Counted from the stretch's first letter, positions 1 to 7,426 are shown. The stretch is 8,305 nt of DNA from Flavobacteriales bacterium (GCA_947457325.1 CANGVU010000033.1:1-8305); one strand, 5' to 3'. Made by a program: numbers and translations. Notes: generated from the letters alone by a model not told the origin.

Positions 1-141
1 CACCACATGGAGCTCTTTCGATACGTTGGTAAACCATGGGAACCTGAATTCTTGAACCAATCTGTATTGAAAGCGATTTCTGTTTTTGAAGAAGATTTTC
101 ACCTGCGCGCACAATTGAGAAATCTTCTTTCTCAACCCTAA
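1..141 (+). CDS. C-terminal end of an unidentified protein (5' truncated)
   Basis: The frame is open from the first base of the window and closes with TAA at 139-141, giving 46 residues. The visible part is a mixed hydrophobic and charged stretch that looks like an amphipathic C-terminal helix: acidic FEED, then LRAQLRNLL, then SQP at the end. There is no sorting domain, lipobox or transmembrane segment. I do not recognise the family, so no function is proposed. The gene is on the same strand as the pafA-like gene that starts 42 bases later, so the two could be co-transcribed. A perfect 8-bp inverted repeat lies over its last codons. That the frame is coding is inferred from its protein-like composition and natural stop before the next gene. 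Confidence 0.55.
   Translation, partial: HHMELFRYVGKPWEPEFLNQSVLKAISVFEEDFHLRAQLRNLLSQP
115..135. repeat. Perfect 8-bp inverted repeat at the end of the upstream gene
   Basis: TTGAGAAA (115-122) and TTTCTCAA (128-135) are perfect reverse complements around a 5-base loop, TCTTC. The hairpin lies inside the last codons of the upstream gene, just before its stop at 139-141. No T-tract follows on either strand, so it is not a standard intrinsic terminator. It could still slow polymerase, protect the 3' end of the message, or be chance in AT-rich DNA. Confidence 0.45.
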
Positions 142-183
142 AGATTTCAGTTTGCAACAAGGTTCTTCATGTATTTTTGGTGC

Positions 184-1899
184 ATGAAAAAAATCCTGTA
201 TTTTTCTTTCTTGGGTCTAGCACTGTTGTCTTGTAGGTCAAAGAGGTATGTTGCTAATGTTGACGAATATGCCTATTTGGATTCAGCAATGGTCAACGAG
301 GCGCCTGTATCAACAAGACCTAAATTATTGATTGGTATAACTGTGGATCAAATGCGCTATGACTATTTGCAGCGTTTTGAGCAAGATTTTCAATTGGACC
401 CCGGAGGTTTTCCCAGATTGATTTTCGAAGGACTTTCCAATTCCAATACGCATTACAATTACGTGCCAACGTATACAGGGCCAGGGCATGCGAGTATTTT
501 TACTGGAACAACTCCTGCAACGCATGGAATAATCGCCAATGATTGGTATGATAAAAAAAGAAATGCCCTTCAATATTGCGCCAAGGATACCAATGTGGTT
601 GGGGTTGGGACATTGAGTGATGCTGGTAAAATGTCGCCCATTCATTTGCTGTGCACCACCATTGGTGATGAATTGAAACTGTCTTCCAATGGGAAGTCCA
701 AGGTTATCGGAATCAGTTTAAAAGACAGAGGAGCCATTTTACCCGCCGGTCGATCGGCAGACGCTGCCTATTGGTACATAGGAGGTAAGGAAGATGTTTG
801 GGCTACGTCGTCATGGTATGGCATGAAGGAACTGCCCAAATGGGTTCAAGATTTTAATGCCAAAGGATATGGGGCAGAGGCATTGAAGAAAGAATGGCAA
901 TTGTTGTATCCTGACAGCATTTACAATGAAAGTTTGCCCGATAACAATCCGTATGAAGCCCCCTTCAAAGGATTGATTAAACCCGTTTTCCCTTACAAGC
1001 TATCTGAACTTTCTAATTTCAACAATCAATATGACTTGCTAAAGGCAACGCCTTTTGGCAACACCATGACCGTTGAATTTGCAAAGGCTGCAATAGAAGG
1101 GGAGCGTTTGGGTCAGCGCCAAGATGTGACAGATATGTTGTGCATGAGTTTTTCTGCTACAGACTATGTGGGTCATCAATTTGGTCCGCACAGCAGAGAA
1201 ACCCAAGACACCTATTTGAGATTGAACAGGGATCTGAGCCATTTCATCAATTATTTAGACAGCATCATCGGTAGAGATAACTATTTGATTTTTCTCTCCG
1301 CCGATCACGGAGCCGCCAACAACCCCGCGATGATGATGGATAAAAATCTGGCTGCTGGAAACTTTGTATCCGACAGAATAGAAGAGTTTTTGGAAAATAA
1401 ACTGATTGAGAAGTATGGTGCCGGAGATTGGGTTATCAATGAGTCCAATCAAAACGTGTTTTTAAATCGTGAGTGGATTGAGCAGAAGAAATTGTCTTTA
1501 AAGTCCATACAACAAGAGGTGGCCATTTGGGCGTGCTCATTTGAAGGCGTTCATTCAGCATACACCCATGCTGAATTGTCTTACAGTATTGCGCGAGAGG
1601 ATTTTGCAGAACGTGTTCAGCGAGGGTTTGATCAACAGCGTTCAGGAGATGTGATTTATGTGTTGAAACCAGGATGGATTGAGTATGGTAAACAAGGCAC
1701 AACACACGGTTCCGGATATGAGTATGACACGCATGTCCCCTGCATCGTATTTGGCAATATTTGGAACTGTAATTTGCCCGAGAATGCTTTTAATCGAATG
1801 GTCAATGAATCCCTGTCCATTACAGATATTGCCCCGATCATTTCAGATTTGATGAATATCACTCGACCATCGGGATGTTTGAATAGCCTCAAGAAATAA
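184..1899 (+). CDS. pafA: PafA-family alkaline phosphatase, lipoprotein
   Basis: Predicted phosphomonoesterase of the alkaline phosphatase superfamily, PafA branch, releasing inorganic phosphate from organic phosphate esters in the periplasm. With Met at 184 as residue 1 it has 571 residues, close to the known PafA enzymes. A lipoprotein signal (MKK, hydrophobic core, lipobox LLSC with Cys17) comes first. Active-site residues are visible in family order: Asp55 in VDQMR, nucleophile Thr98 in YTGPGH, phosphate-binding Asn119 in NDWYD, Lys180 and Arg182 in KDRG, Asp327 and His331 in TDYVGH, Asp374-His375 in ADHG, and His508 in TTHGSG. This is the two-zinc site plus the Asn/Lys/Arg set linked to monoesterase activity in PafA. 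An in-frame ATG at 169 has AAGG six bases upstream and would add five residues (MYFWC). I prefer 184 because it gives a canonical signal peptide. The stop overlaps the next start. No PHO-box-like site was recognised. Confidence 0.93.
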   Translation: MKKILYFSFLGLALLSCRSKRYVANVDEYAYLDSAMVNEAPVSTRPKLLIGITVDQMRYDYLQRFEQDFQLDPGGFPRLIFEGLSNSNTHYNYVPTYTGPGHASIFTGTTPATHGIIANDWYDKKRNALQYCAKDTNVVGVGTLSDAGKMSPIHLLCTTIGDELKLSSNGKSKVIGISLKDRGAILPAGRSADAAYWYIGGKEDVWATSSWYGMKELPKWVQDFNAKGYGAEALKKEWQLLYPDSIYNESLPDNNPYEAPFKGLIKPVFPYKLSELSNFNNQYDLLKATPFGNTMTVEFAKAAIEGERLGQRQDVTDMLCMSFSATDYVGHQFGPHSRETQDTYLRLNRDLSHFINYLDSIIGRDNYLIFLSADHGAANNPAMMMDKNLAAGNFVSDRIEEFLENKLIEKYGAGDWVINESNQNVFLNREWIEQKKLSLKSIQQEVAIWACSFEGVHSAYTHAELSYSIAREDFAERVQRGFDQQRSGDVIYVLKPGWIEYGKQGTTHGSGYEYDTHVPCIVFGNIWNCNLPENAFNRMVNESLSITDIAPIISDLMNITRPSGCLNSLKK

Positions 1900-3359
1900 T
1901 GAATCAATATTACATTGGGCCTTCTTTGTCTGACCCCGAGAAGGCTTTCCAAATTGAAATACATTTGGATATACCTGAAGGTGTGTCTGATTTGTTTTTC
2001 CCCTATTGGCGGCCGGGAAGGTATGAGCCTGGGAATTTCGTAAAGTGGTCAAGAAATTTGGTTATTCAAGGTGAAATTGAAAGTTTGAACGTGCAAAAGA
2101 TTCAGCCCAATCATTGGTTGCTAAAATCACCGGCGGCTCAGCGCATTAAGATTTCCTATGAATGGTGTTTTCATGAACTCAATGCCGGAAGCAGTTTCAT
2201 GTCGTCGGAATTGTTTTATGTCAATCCAGTCAATTTGTTTTGTTTTTTAAGTCAAAGTGAGCAAGAGGAGATAGAGCTTTTAATCGAAGTCAATGAAGGT
2301 TGGAAATACGCTGGAGGTCTACCGGTGAATTGGCAGCAGGACAAGAAAAGATGGTTGTTAAAGGCATCCTGTTTTGATCAATTGGCAGATAGTCCTTTTG
2401 CCTTTGCCCCAGTCATTTCAAAATTTCAATGGATCTCAGAGGAGGTAGAATTCAACTGTCATAGCATTGGCCAATTACCCATGCCGTGGCGTGAAGGTGA
2501 TTATTCTTCCATGATTCAATTCACAGATTTTCAAGTGAAAATGATGAATGGATTTCCAGTGAAGGATTATCATTACATCTTTATTTTCACACCACACAGA
2601 ATGCGCCACGGGGTAGAACATTGTAACTCTACAATGATTGTGATGGGGCAAGGGGATGTTAGTGATGAAGTATTTTATGACGAAATATTGTCGATAGCAT
2701 CACACGAACTATTTCATACTTGGAATGTCAAGTATTGTAGACCAAAAGATCTTTTGCCTTACGATTTTACCCAATCGCAATACAGTGGCACTGGTTTTAT
2801 CACAGAAGGGATAACTACCTATTACGGTGAGTTGATGTTGTGGCAATCGGGAGTTTGGTCTTGGGAAAAAATGGCCAATTGCATTTTAGATTGGTTCAAC
2901 ATACATTTGAATAATCCAGGTAGATTTTCCTCTTCTCTAATTGATAGTTCAATTGATACTTGGATTGATGGTTACGTAAAGGGTACACCAGGAAGAAAAG
3001 TGTCCATTTATAATGAAGGGGCGCTTTTGGCATTTCTTACCGATGTGTTCATAATAAAATCTACCTCCGGCAAGAAGTCACTTGACGATGTAATGCGAGC
3101 GATGTTATTGAATTTTAATACCCAAACGAGAGGATATACAATAGATGATTATTGGCATACAGTTGAAGACATAGCTGGAGCAGTCCCATCACAGTTAATC
3201 TCTTTGTGCAGCCAACCGGAAGATTATGCATCTGAAGTTTTAACTGCCCTGGAATGGATTGAACAAAAATGCCGAATAAATACCTCAGAGAGTGGTCGAT
3301 TGGAAGTAGTAGCCATCGCTCTGCAAGAGCACAACAAATTAAGCAATAGACATTGTTAG
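1899..3359 (+). CDS. M61-family metallo-aminopeptidase without PDZ domain
   Basis: Predicted zinc peptidase related to M61 glycyl aminopeptidases, 486 residues. An N-terminal beta domain with the family motif YWRPGRYEPGNF (residues 36-47) is followed by the thermolysin-like catalytic domain. There GVEHCNST (238-245) leads to the zinc motif HELFHTWN (269-276; ligands His269 and His273, catalytic Glu270), then the third ligand Glu303 in TEG, and a conserved YNEGALLA block at 371-378. There is no signal peptide, lipobox or membrane segment, so a cytoplasmic location is inferred. M61 proteins commonly reach about 600 residues with a C-terminal PDZ domain; here the chain ends near residue 486 and no PDZ-like sequence follows in any frame. 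The start ATG shares its A with the stop of the phosphatase gene (TAATG), so translational coupling is likely. The substrate is unknown; small N-terminal residues such as Gly or Ala are expected from the family. Confidence 0.87.
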   Translation: MNQYYIGPSLSDPEKAFQIEIHLDIPEGVSDLFFPYWRPGRYEPGNFVKWSRNLVIQGEIESLNVQKIQPNHWLLKSPAAQRIKISYEWCFHELNAGSSFMSSELFYVNPVNLFCFLSQSEQEEIELLIEVNEGWKYAGGLPVNWQQDKKRWLLKASCFDQLADSPFAFAPVISKFQWISEEVEFNCHSIGQLPMPWREGDYSSMIQFTDFQVKMMNGFPVKDYHYIFIFTPHRMRHGVEHCNSTMIVMGQGDVSDEVFYDEILSIASHELFHTWNVKYCRPKDLLPYDFTQSQYSGTGFITEGITTYYGELMLWQSGVWSWEKMANCILDWFNIHLNNPGRFSSSLIDSSIDTWIDGYVKGTPGRKVSIYNEGALLAFLTDVFIIKSTSGKKSLDDVMRAMLLNFNTQTRGYTIDDYWHTVEDIAGAVPSQLISLCSQPEDYASEVLTALEWIEQKCRINTSESGRLEVVAIALQEHNKLSNRHC

Positions 3360-3410
3360 ATATCGTTGTGAGCAACTTTGAAATGCCTTGTTTTTTTGAA
3401 ACGATTCATT

Positions 3411-3434
3411 GAAAAAAGAAATATTTATATTTCT
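3411..3434 (-). terminator. AT-only hairpin plus T-tract downstream of the CotH/LTD gene
   Basis: AGAAATAT (3417-3424) and ATATTTCT (3427-3434) form a perfect 8-bp inverted repeat. The two central bases would pair too tightly, so a real hairpin would have about 7 bp and a 4-base loop. Read on the minus strand, the stem is followed by a run of six Ts (complement of 3412-3417), the order expected of an intrinsic terminator, 36 bases after the TAG at 3470-3472. The stem has only one G-C pair, so it may be weak. On the plus strand nothing comparable follows the M61 gene, only a T7 run at 3391-3397 without a good stem. Confidence 0.5.
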
Positions 3435-3469
3435 GAATTTCTCCCATTTACAAGGAATATCAATTTCAT

Positions 3470-6400
3470 CTATTCTTTGATAAACTGAATGATTTTTTTG
3501 GATCCATTCATTTTGTCTTGAATGACAGCAACGTAAACGCCTTTGCTCCATGCACGAATATCCACGGAAGTTTGATTTCCAATAAATCCTTTGGAATCTA
3601 CTTTTTGACCCAAGATATCGAAGAATTCTACTGTATTATTCAATGATTCTGAGATGATTTGAATTTGCTCTTGTGCAGGATTGGGAAACAAGTGAGCTTC
3701 AAAAGATTCTAACGATTGTGTTGAATTGACAATGGTGGTGTCCTCTTCAAAATAGGCAGTGAATACAAGACTGTCCTCAGCGACTAGACCATTCCAAAAT
3801 GCACTTAATGTGTCTTCGATAACATTGTTTACTCCCCAGTGACTAAAATGATAGCCTTCTTTTGCATTTGCAAGGATGTCAATGTCAACATCTTCATAGT
3901 AATAGCCGTTCCAAGTGCTATCAGAAATGTTTAATGTGTTCAAATGGATTTCTCCAGCTCCCGTTGGCTCAATGTTCAGGGTTATCTCCCTCGGAGAGCC
4001 CAATCCCATGACGCTTTGTATTTGTCCTCTGATGTTCTGAGACTTGCACAACAGTTCTTCACGTAATTGTAAATGTCTGTTGTAGTAATCGTTCATCCAA
4101 CCCCCAACATTCCAAGGATCTCCCCAACGTTGGTATTCATTGGGCATCTCAGGAGTCCAGATATTAAAGAAATTATTTTCCACTTCCAATAATCTTTCAA
4201 TACGGTAACTTGAATTTAATACATCCGCATAGCGATTGATGAAGTATCTCCTGTATTGAGGGTTGGCTAAACTTTGCCACCATGGTCTGATGAATGGATT
4301 GTCTTGACCATTGCCCATAGCATGCTCCAAACCATTGGAATTGCAATCACTCCAACCGTTCGGTTGTAAACTCAATTCCAAATCAATTGTTGCAAATCGC
4401 CATTTGTTCAATGTTGAGTCGCTGCGGTGAATTTTAATGTTGTTGTAAGGCCAGTCATAATTGGTGACAAAAGTTTCACCAATGATGTAATCCGTGAGGT
4501 AGGTCATGTCAAACAACGAATCCAATTTGTTCATGTAATCCGGTGCTGTCGGATCAAGTCCCCAAACATAACCAACGTCATTCCAGTAATGATTTACATC
4601 TCCAGCTGTTGCGCGCAACACACCGCCATTCCAATAGCTCAAGGACAGAACGTCCATGCTGTTTTTGGATCCTTTGTCTTGATGTTTAAAATACTCTTCA
4701 TCTAATTTCTCCCGCATTTCATACAAGCCAAAGTATTGACCATTCAGGTATACACTAACCGGACGCATGGTGGAATAGTAGCCATTATTGGCACGGGTTG
4801 TCATTTCAGTCAATGAGGCATCCTTGTATGGAAGTTGCAACCATTGATTGCTTCCGTTTCGGAAATAGAGCCTGTCGTAGTCTGCACGTTCTGGTTGGTG
4901 AGGTATGAGGGGAAGTAGCACTGGAGTTTCACTGAAGATTGATTTTGCAAACTCCAAACGAAAACTATGCTGCGGATGGGATCGGCTTCCTCCCGCACCT
5001 CCATCAATTTGCATGGCAGCTTGTCTTGAGAATACCCATTGGTGTTGTGCGGTGGAATCAAAATAGTCCATTTGCGCATACTTCTCCCAATCTTGCCACC
5101 AGTTGTCAAAGATGCCGTTTTCACCGTACAGATTAGTTGCATCGGTAGTCACACTAACGATTGGGGTGGAATGATTGACATTAATCAAGTAACTAGCACT
5201 GGTCATCTCACTGGGTAACATTCCTGTGATAAATGACTTGGCCCTCACGACTGTGGATTGAAAAATGGGAATAGAAATGCCCGACCACAAATTGTCATTG
5301 ACGGTAGGCTCATTTCCGTTGGTAGTGTAATAGATAGCTGATCCATTGGGATTGGTGTCATATAGGTCAACGGAAAGTAGCCCGCTGTAAACGCCTGAAT
5401 TTTCAGATAAAATGGGTGCGCTAGCCATGCCGTTAACGATTACGTCGTTGCTGTTAAAATCACCTGGATTGGGCGTGGAGAAGGTAAGCTCATTGCCAAT
5501 GCCATTCGGAATTCTTCCCTGACTAATATTATAAGTGGGGCAGTTGACGTAAAAATCATTTACCAATTGCCCTTGCGGATTAAACAAATACAAGGAATCT
5601 CCAGATGAACTCAACCCAAAATTGGTATGAAAATGAGCGCCCTCATTGTTGATGAATTGATTGGTCATTTCCATCTGTCCAACTTGCTTAACCTGAACGT
5701 TGAAGTAGGTATATAATGTTGGATCTGTGTAGTTAACATCAAAAGAAATCTGTTGTATTTCTCCAGGAACAATTCCCGCCGCACTCAATTCATCTGCTCT
5801 AAGCATGAACTGATTCCTTGCTGCCCAATACCAATTTCCGTAGGGTGCCGGATAGTCCGTTGTGCCATTGACATAATCATAGTTACCAATCGTGACACCA
5901 TTGATTTTCATCACCGGTCTTATGCTGTGCAAATCACCAGTTTGAGCTCCACAAATCCCGTCACCACCATCTTGAACAGCAACAACGGCACTTGGAAAGG
6001 TGGTGTAAGTTTGATTGAAAATGCTGTTTACGGTGTAACCTGCATTGCTGTAAGAGCAGGTGTTGATGACCAAATTGCTTACACCGTCCCACTGATAAGG
6101 AGTTGAGAAGATGTGGTCATTCCAACCATTCTGAGGGATGAATCCATCGGTTCCATGAACAAAAGTAAAAGGCTCAGAGTATTGTCTATTCTTTCCACTG
6201 CAGAATACAACTAAATATTCATTGGGTTGCAATAAATATTGCCCAAATACAAATCCGGACAGTGCGCTATTACTCTTATTCAATTGATAACCATTGAGAT
6301 TGATAACTTCAGTTCCGTTGTTATAAAGTTCAACCCAATCCTGCGCCTCGGCATCCTCATCTAACAGCTGGCTGAAGTTCCTATTGGAAGCCTCATTGAT

Positions 6401-6487
6401 CACCAGTTGAGCATATGCATGGTAATAAGAGCAATTTAAAACAGCAATGATTATTGCCGACAGCCAATATTTTAATTTCGAATTCAT
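3470..6487 (-). CDS. T9SS-secreted LTD / CotH-like kinase protein
   Basis: Large multidomain exported protein, 1005 residues. Order of parts: signal peptide (1-26, probable cleavage AYA-Q); lamin-tail domain in two pieces (about 27-100 with WVELYN, and 283-345 with HTNFGLSSSGD) separated by an insertion of about 180 residues; chitobiase-type beta-sandwich (355-437, YYTTNGNEPT); CotH-like atypical kinase domain (about 438-820); InlB-like repeat (834-914, GYHFSHWG); T9SS type A sorting domain (927-1005, LFPNPA and FDILGQKV). CotH proteins phosphorylate spore coat proteins in Bacillus. Asp678 and Asp702 lie 24 residues apart, as I recall for the catalytic and metal-binding Asp of CotH. The sorting domain implies export through the outer membrane and attachment to, or release from, the surface. 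The gene is alone on its strand, with an upstream promoter-like element and a downstream hairpin. Substrate and kinase activity are unknown; a structural or adhesive role is possible. Confidence 0.9.
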   Translation of the reverse strand: MNSKLKYWLSAIIIAVLNCSYYHAYAQLVINEASNRNFSQLLDEDAEAQDWVELYNNGTEVINLNGYQLNKSNSALSGFVFGQYLLQPNEYLVVFCSGKNRQYSEPFTFVHGTDGFIPQNGWNDHIFSTPYQWDGVSNLVINTCSYSNAGYTVNSIFNQTYTTFPSAVVAVQDGGDGICGAQTGDLHSIRPVMKINGVTIGNYDYVNGTTDYPAPYGNWYWAARNQFMLRADELSAAGIVPGEIQQISFDVNYTDPTLYTYFNVQVKQVGQMEMTNQFINNEGAHFHTNFGLSSSGDSLYLFNPQGQLVNDFYVNCPTYNISQGRIPNGIGNELTFSTPNPGDFNSNDVIVNGMASAPILSENSGVYSGLLSVDLYDTNPNGSAIYYTTNGNEPTVNDNLWSGISIPIFQSTVVRAKSFITGMLPSEMTSASYLINVNHSTPIVSVTTDATNLYGENGIFDNWWQDWEKYAQMDYFDSTAQHQWVFSRQAAMQIDGGAGGSRSHPQHSFRLEFAKSIFSETPVLLPLIPHQPERADYDRLYFRNGSNQWLQLPYKDASLTEMTTRANNGYYSTMRPVSVYLNGQYFGLYEMREKLDEEYFKHQDKGSKNSMDVLSLSYWNGGVLRATAGDVNHYWNDVGYVWGLDPTAPDYMNKLDSLFDMTYLTDYIIGETFVTNYDWPYNNIKIHRSDSTLNKWRFATIDLELSLQPNGWSDCNSNGLEHAMGNGQDNPFIRPWWQSLANPQYRRYFINRYADVLNSSYRIERLLEVENNFFNIWTPEMPNEYQRWGDPWNVGGWMNDYYNRHLQLREELLCKSQNIRGQIQSVMGLGSPREITLNIEPTGAGEIHLNTLNISDSTWNGYYYEDVDIDILANAKEGYHFSHWGVNNVIEDTLSAFWNGLVAEDSLVFTAYFEEDTTIVNSTQSLESFEAHLFPNPAQEQIQIISESLNNTVEFFDILGQKVDSKGFIGNQTSVDIRAWSKGVYVAVIQDKMNGSKKIIQFIKE

Positions 6488-6510
6488 GCTAAGTAAGGAT
6501 TGGGTTTTTT

Positions 6511-6518
6511 CAAATCTA
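6511..6518 (-). promoter_or_regulatory. Bacteroidota -7 promoter element for the CotH/LTD gene
   Basis: On the minus strand these bases read TAGATTTG, an exact match to the Bacteroidota primary sigma factor -7 consensus TAnnTTTG. It lies 23 bases before the start codon at 6487, which would give a 5' leader of roughly 15-20 bases. No TTG-containing -33 element is visible at the usual spacing upstream, so the call rests on the -7 box and its position alone. Confidence 0.4.
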
Positions 6519-6656
6519 CTGTATTATTTCCTTCGGGTTTGGCTATTCACTATTTAATTGTGAAAAACTATATGGACCCTTGGACAATTTTATGCTTTTT
6601 TTTTCTTTGTTTTGAAAAGTAGGAAAGATTGTTTATTTTTAAACCTTGTTTGGGAT

Positions 6657-7382
6657 ATGAAAAAGTGGATTGCAGCTCTTGGTTATGTATTGGCAATGAT
6701 GGTATTGTTCGTTGGAAATACCGCTATGGTTTCTAATGTTTCATTTCAGGATAACCAGGTTCCAGTAGATTCACTTTTGGATACTACAGCTTTGGTTTGG
6801 GGAATTGATTTGTCTCATCATCAAAAACAAGTTGACTGGGATCAGATTGAATGCCAAAAGCCTTATTTTATTTTTTTCAAAGCTACAGAGGGCACTACTC
6901 ACGTCGATCGTTTGTATCACAAATACAAATTCGAAGCTGCAGAACGTGATATCAAAGTTGGATCTTATCATTTCTTTTCATACACGACTTCAGGTAAAGA
7001 CCAGGCCTTGCATTTCTTAAAAACCGCGCACATTCAAAAAGGTGACTTGCCTCCAGTTTTAGATGTAGAGTTTAAGAAAGAGATGCCCAACTCTGCTTGG
7101 ATATCTAAAAATGTAAAACAATGGGTTGATTTGATTGAAGATTCTTTGGGTGTTAAGCCAATCATTTATTGCCCTTGCAGAATGTACAATGATCATTTGG
7201 AAACCGTGTTGAGCGACGAGTACCATCTTTGGATAGCTGATTACAGAAAAAATCCTCCAGGATGCAATTGGACTTTTTGGCAAAAAACAGATCGTCACCG
7301 TTTGACTGGTATTGCAGGCAATGTGGATTACAATGAATTCCGAGGCAATATCCTTGAACTGAATGAAATTCTGATTGATTAA
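6657..7382 (+). CDS. GH25 lysozyme (N-acetylmuramidase)
   Basis: Predicted glycoside hydrolase family 25 muramidase, 241 residues, cleaving the beta-1,4 bond between N-acetylmuramic acid and N-acetylglucosamine in peptidoglycan. The fold's landmark residues are present: Asp51 in GIDLSHHQ at the first strand, FFKATEG (72-78), the acidic pair Asp136 and Glu138 in LDVEF (Glu138 the likely acid), Asp195 in WIADYR, WQ at 208-209, and Asp224 in VDYNEF near the end. The catalytic domain fills almost the whole chain, with no binding repeats. The N-terminus (MKK, hydrophobic to about residue 19) is a signal peptide or membrane anchor; cleavage is unclear, so the enzyme may stay tethered facing the periplasm. 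I chose ATG 6657: the frame opens earlier with TTG at 6612, but that would put a charged extension before the signal. A likely role is cell-wall remodelling. A strong terminator follows. Confidence 0.9.
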   Translation: MKKWIAALGYVLAMMVLFVGNTAMVSNVSFQDNQVPVDSLLDTTALVWGIDLSHHQKQVDWDQIECQKPYFIFFKATEGTTHVDRLYHKYKFEAAERDIKVGSYHFFSYTTSGKDQALHFLKTAHIQKGDLPPVLDVEFKKEMPNSAWISKNVKQWVDLIEDSLGVKPIIYCPCRMYNDHLETVLSDEYHLWIADYRKNPPGCNWTFWQKTDRHRLTGIAGNVDYNEFRGNILELNEILID

Positions 7383-7390
7383 AAATCAAT
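7374..7390. repeat. Inverted repeat spanning the lysozyme stop codon
   Basis: ATTGATT (7374-7380) and AATCAAT (7384-7390) are perfect reverse complements around AAA, so the TAA stop at 7380-7382 sits in the loop region. The stem is AT-rich and weak. It lies 12 bases before the strong terminator hairpin, so it may be part of the 3' structure of the lysozyme message or may be chance. Confidence 0.3.
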
Positions 7391-7402
7391 GAATAGAACA
7401 TG

Positions 7403-7426
7403 AAACGACCGAAAGGTCGTTTTTTT
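7403..7426 (+). terminator. Intrinsic terminator after the lysozyme gene
   Basis: AAACGACC (7403-7410) pairs perfectly with GGTCGTTT (7415-7422) around a GAAA tetraloop, and Ts run through 7426. This is a textbook rho-independent terminator starting 20 bases after the lysozyme stop. Its T-tract ends only 12 bases before the fmt start codon at 7439, so it lies in the short gap between the genes. Confidence 0.9.

Noticed and set aside
147..154. TCAGTTTG as a -7 promoter element for pafA
   Set aside because: It has one mismatch to TAnnTTTG at a key A, and the nearest upstream TTG (115-117) is too far for the usual spacing.
169..183. Upstream ATG with AAGG six bases before it as the pafA start
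   Set aside because: It would add MYFWC before a canonical MKK lipoprotein signal. Shine-Dalgarno sites are rarely used in Bacteroidota, so 184 is the simpler start, though 169 cannot be excluded.
6423..6434. Possible lipobox (VLNC, Cys19) in the CotH/LTD protein
   Set aside because: Asn before the Cys is unfavourable, and a good signal peptidase I site (AYA-Q) follows at residues 24-27. T9SS cargo normally uses signal peptidase I.
6596..6604. T9 tract upstream of the lysozyme as a phase-variation site
   Set aside because: It lies in noncoding AT-rich DNA outside any convincing promoter spacer, so there is no evidence of a switch.
6580..6614. TTG at 6580 with TTGTTTTG at 6607 as a lysozyme promoter
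   Set aside because: The -7 match has a mismatch in the TA, the spacing is slightly long, and the region is so T-rich that chance matches are expected.
6612..6656. TTG start that extends the lysozyme by 15 residues
   Set aside because: The extension is charged and would sit in front of a normal signal sequence. ATG at 6657 gives a conventional MKK start.
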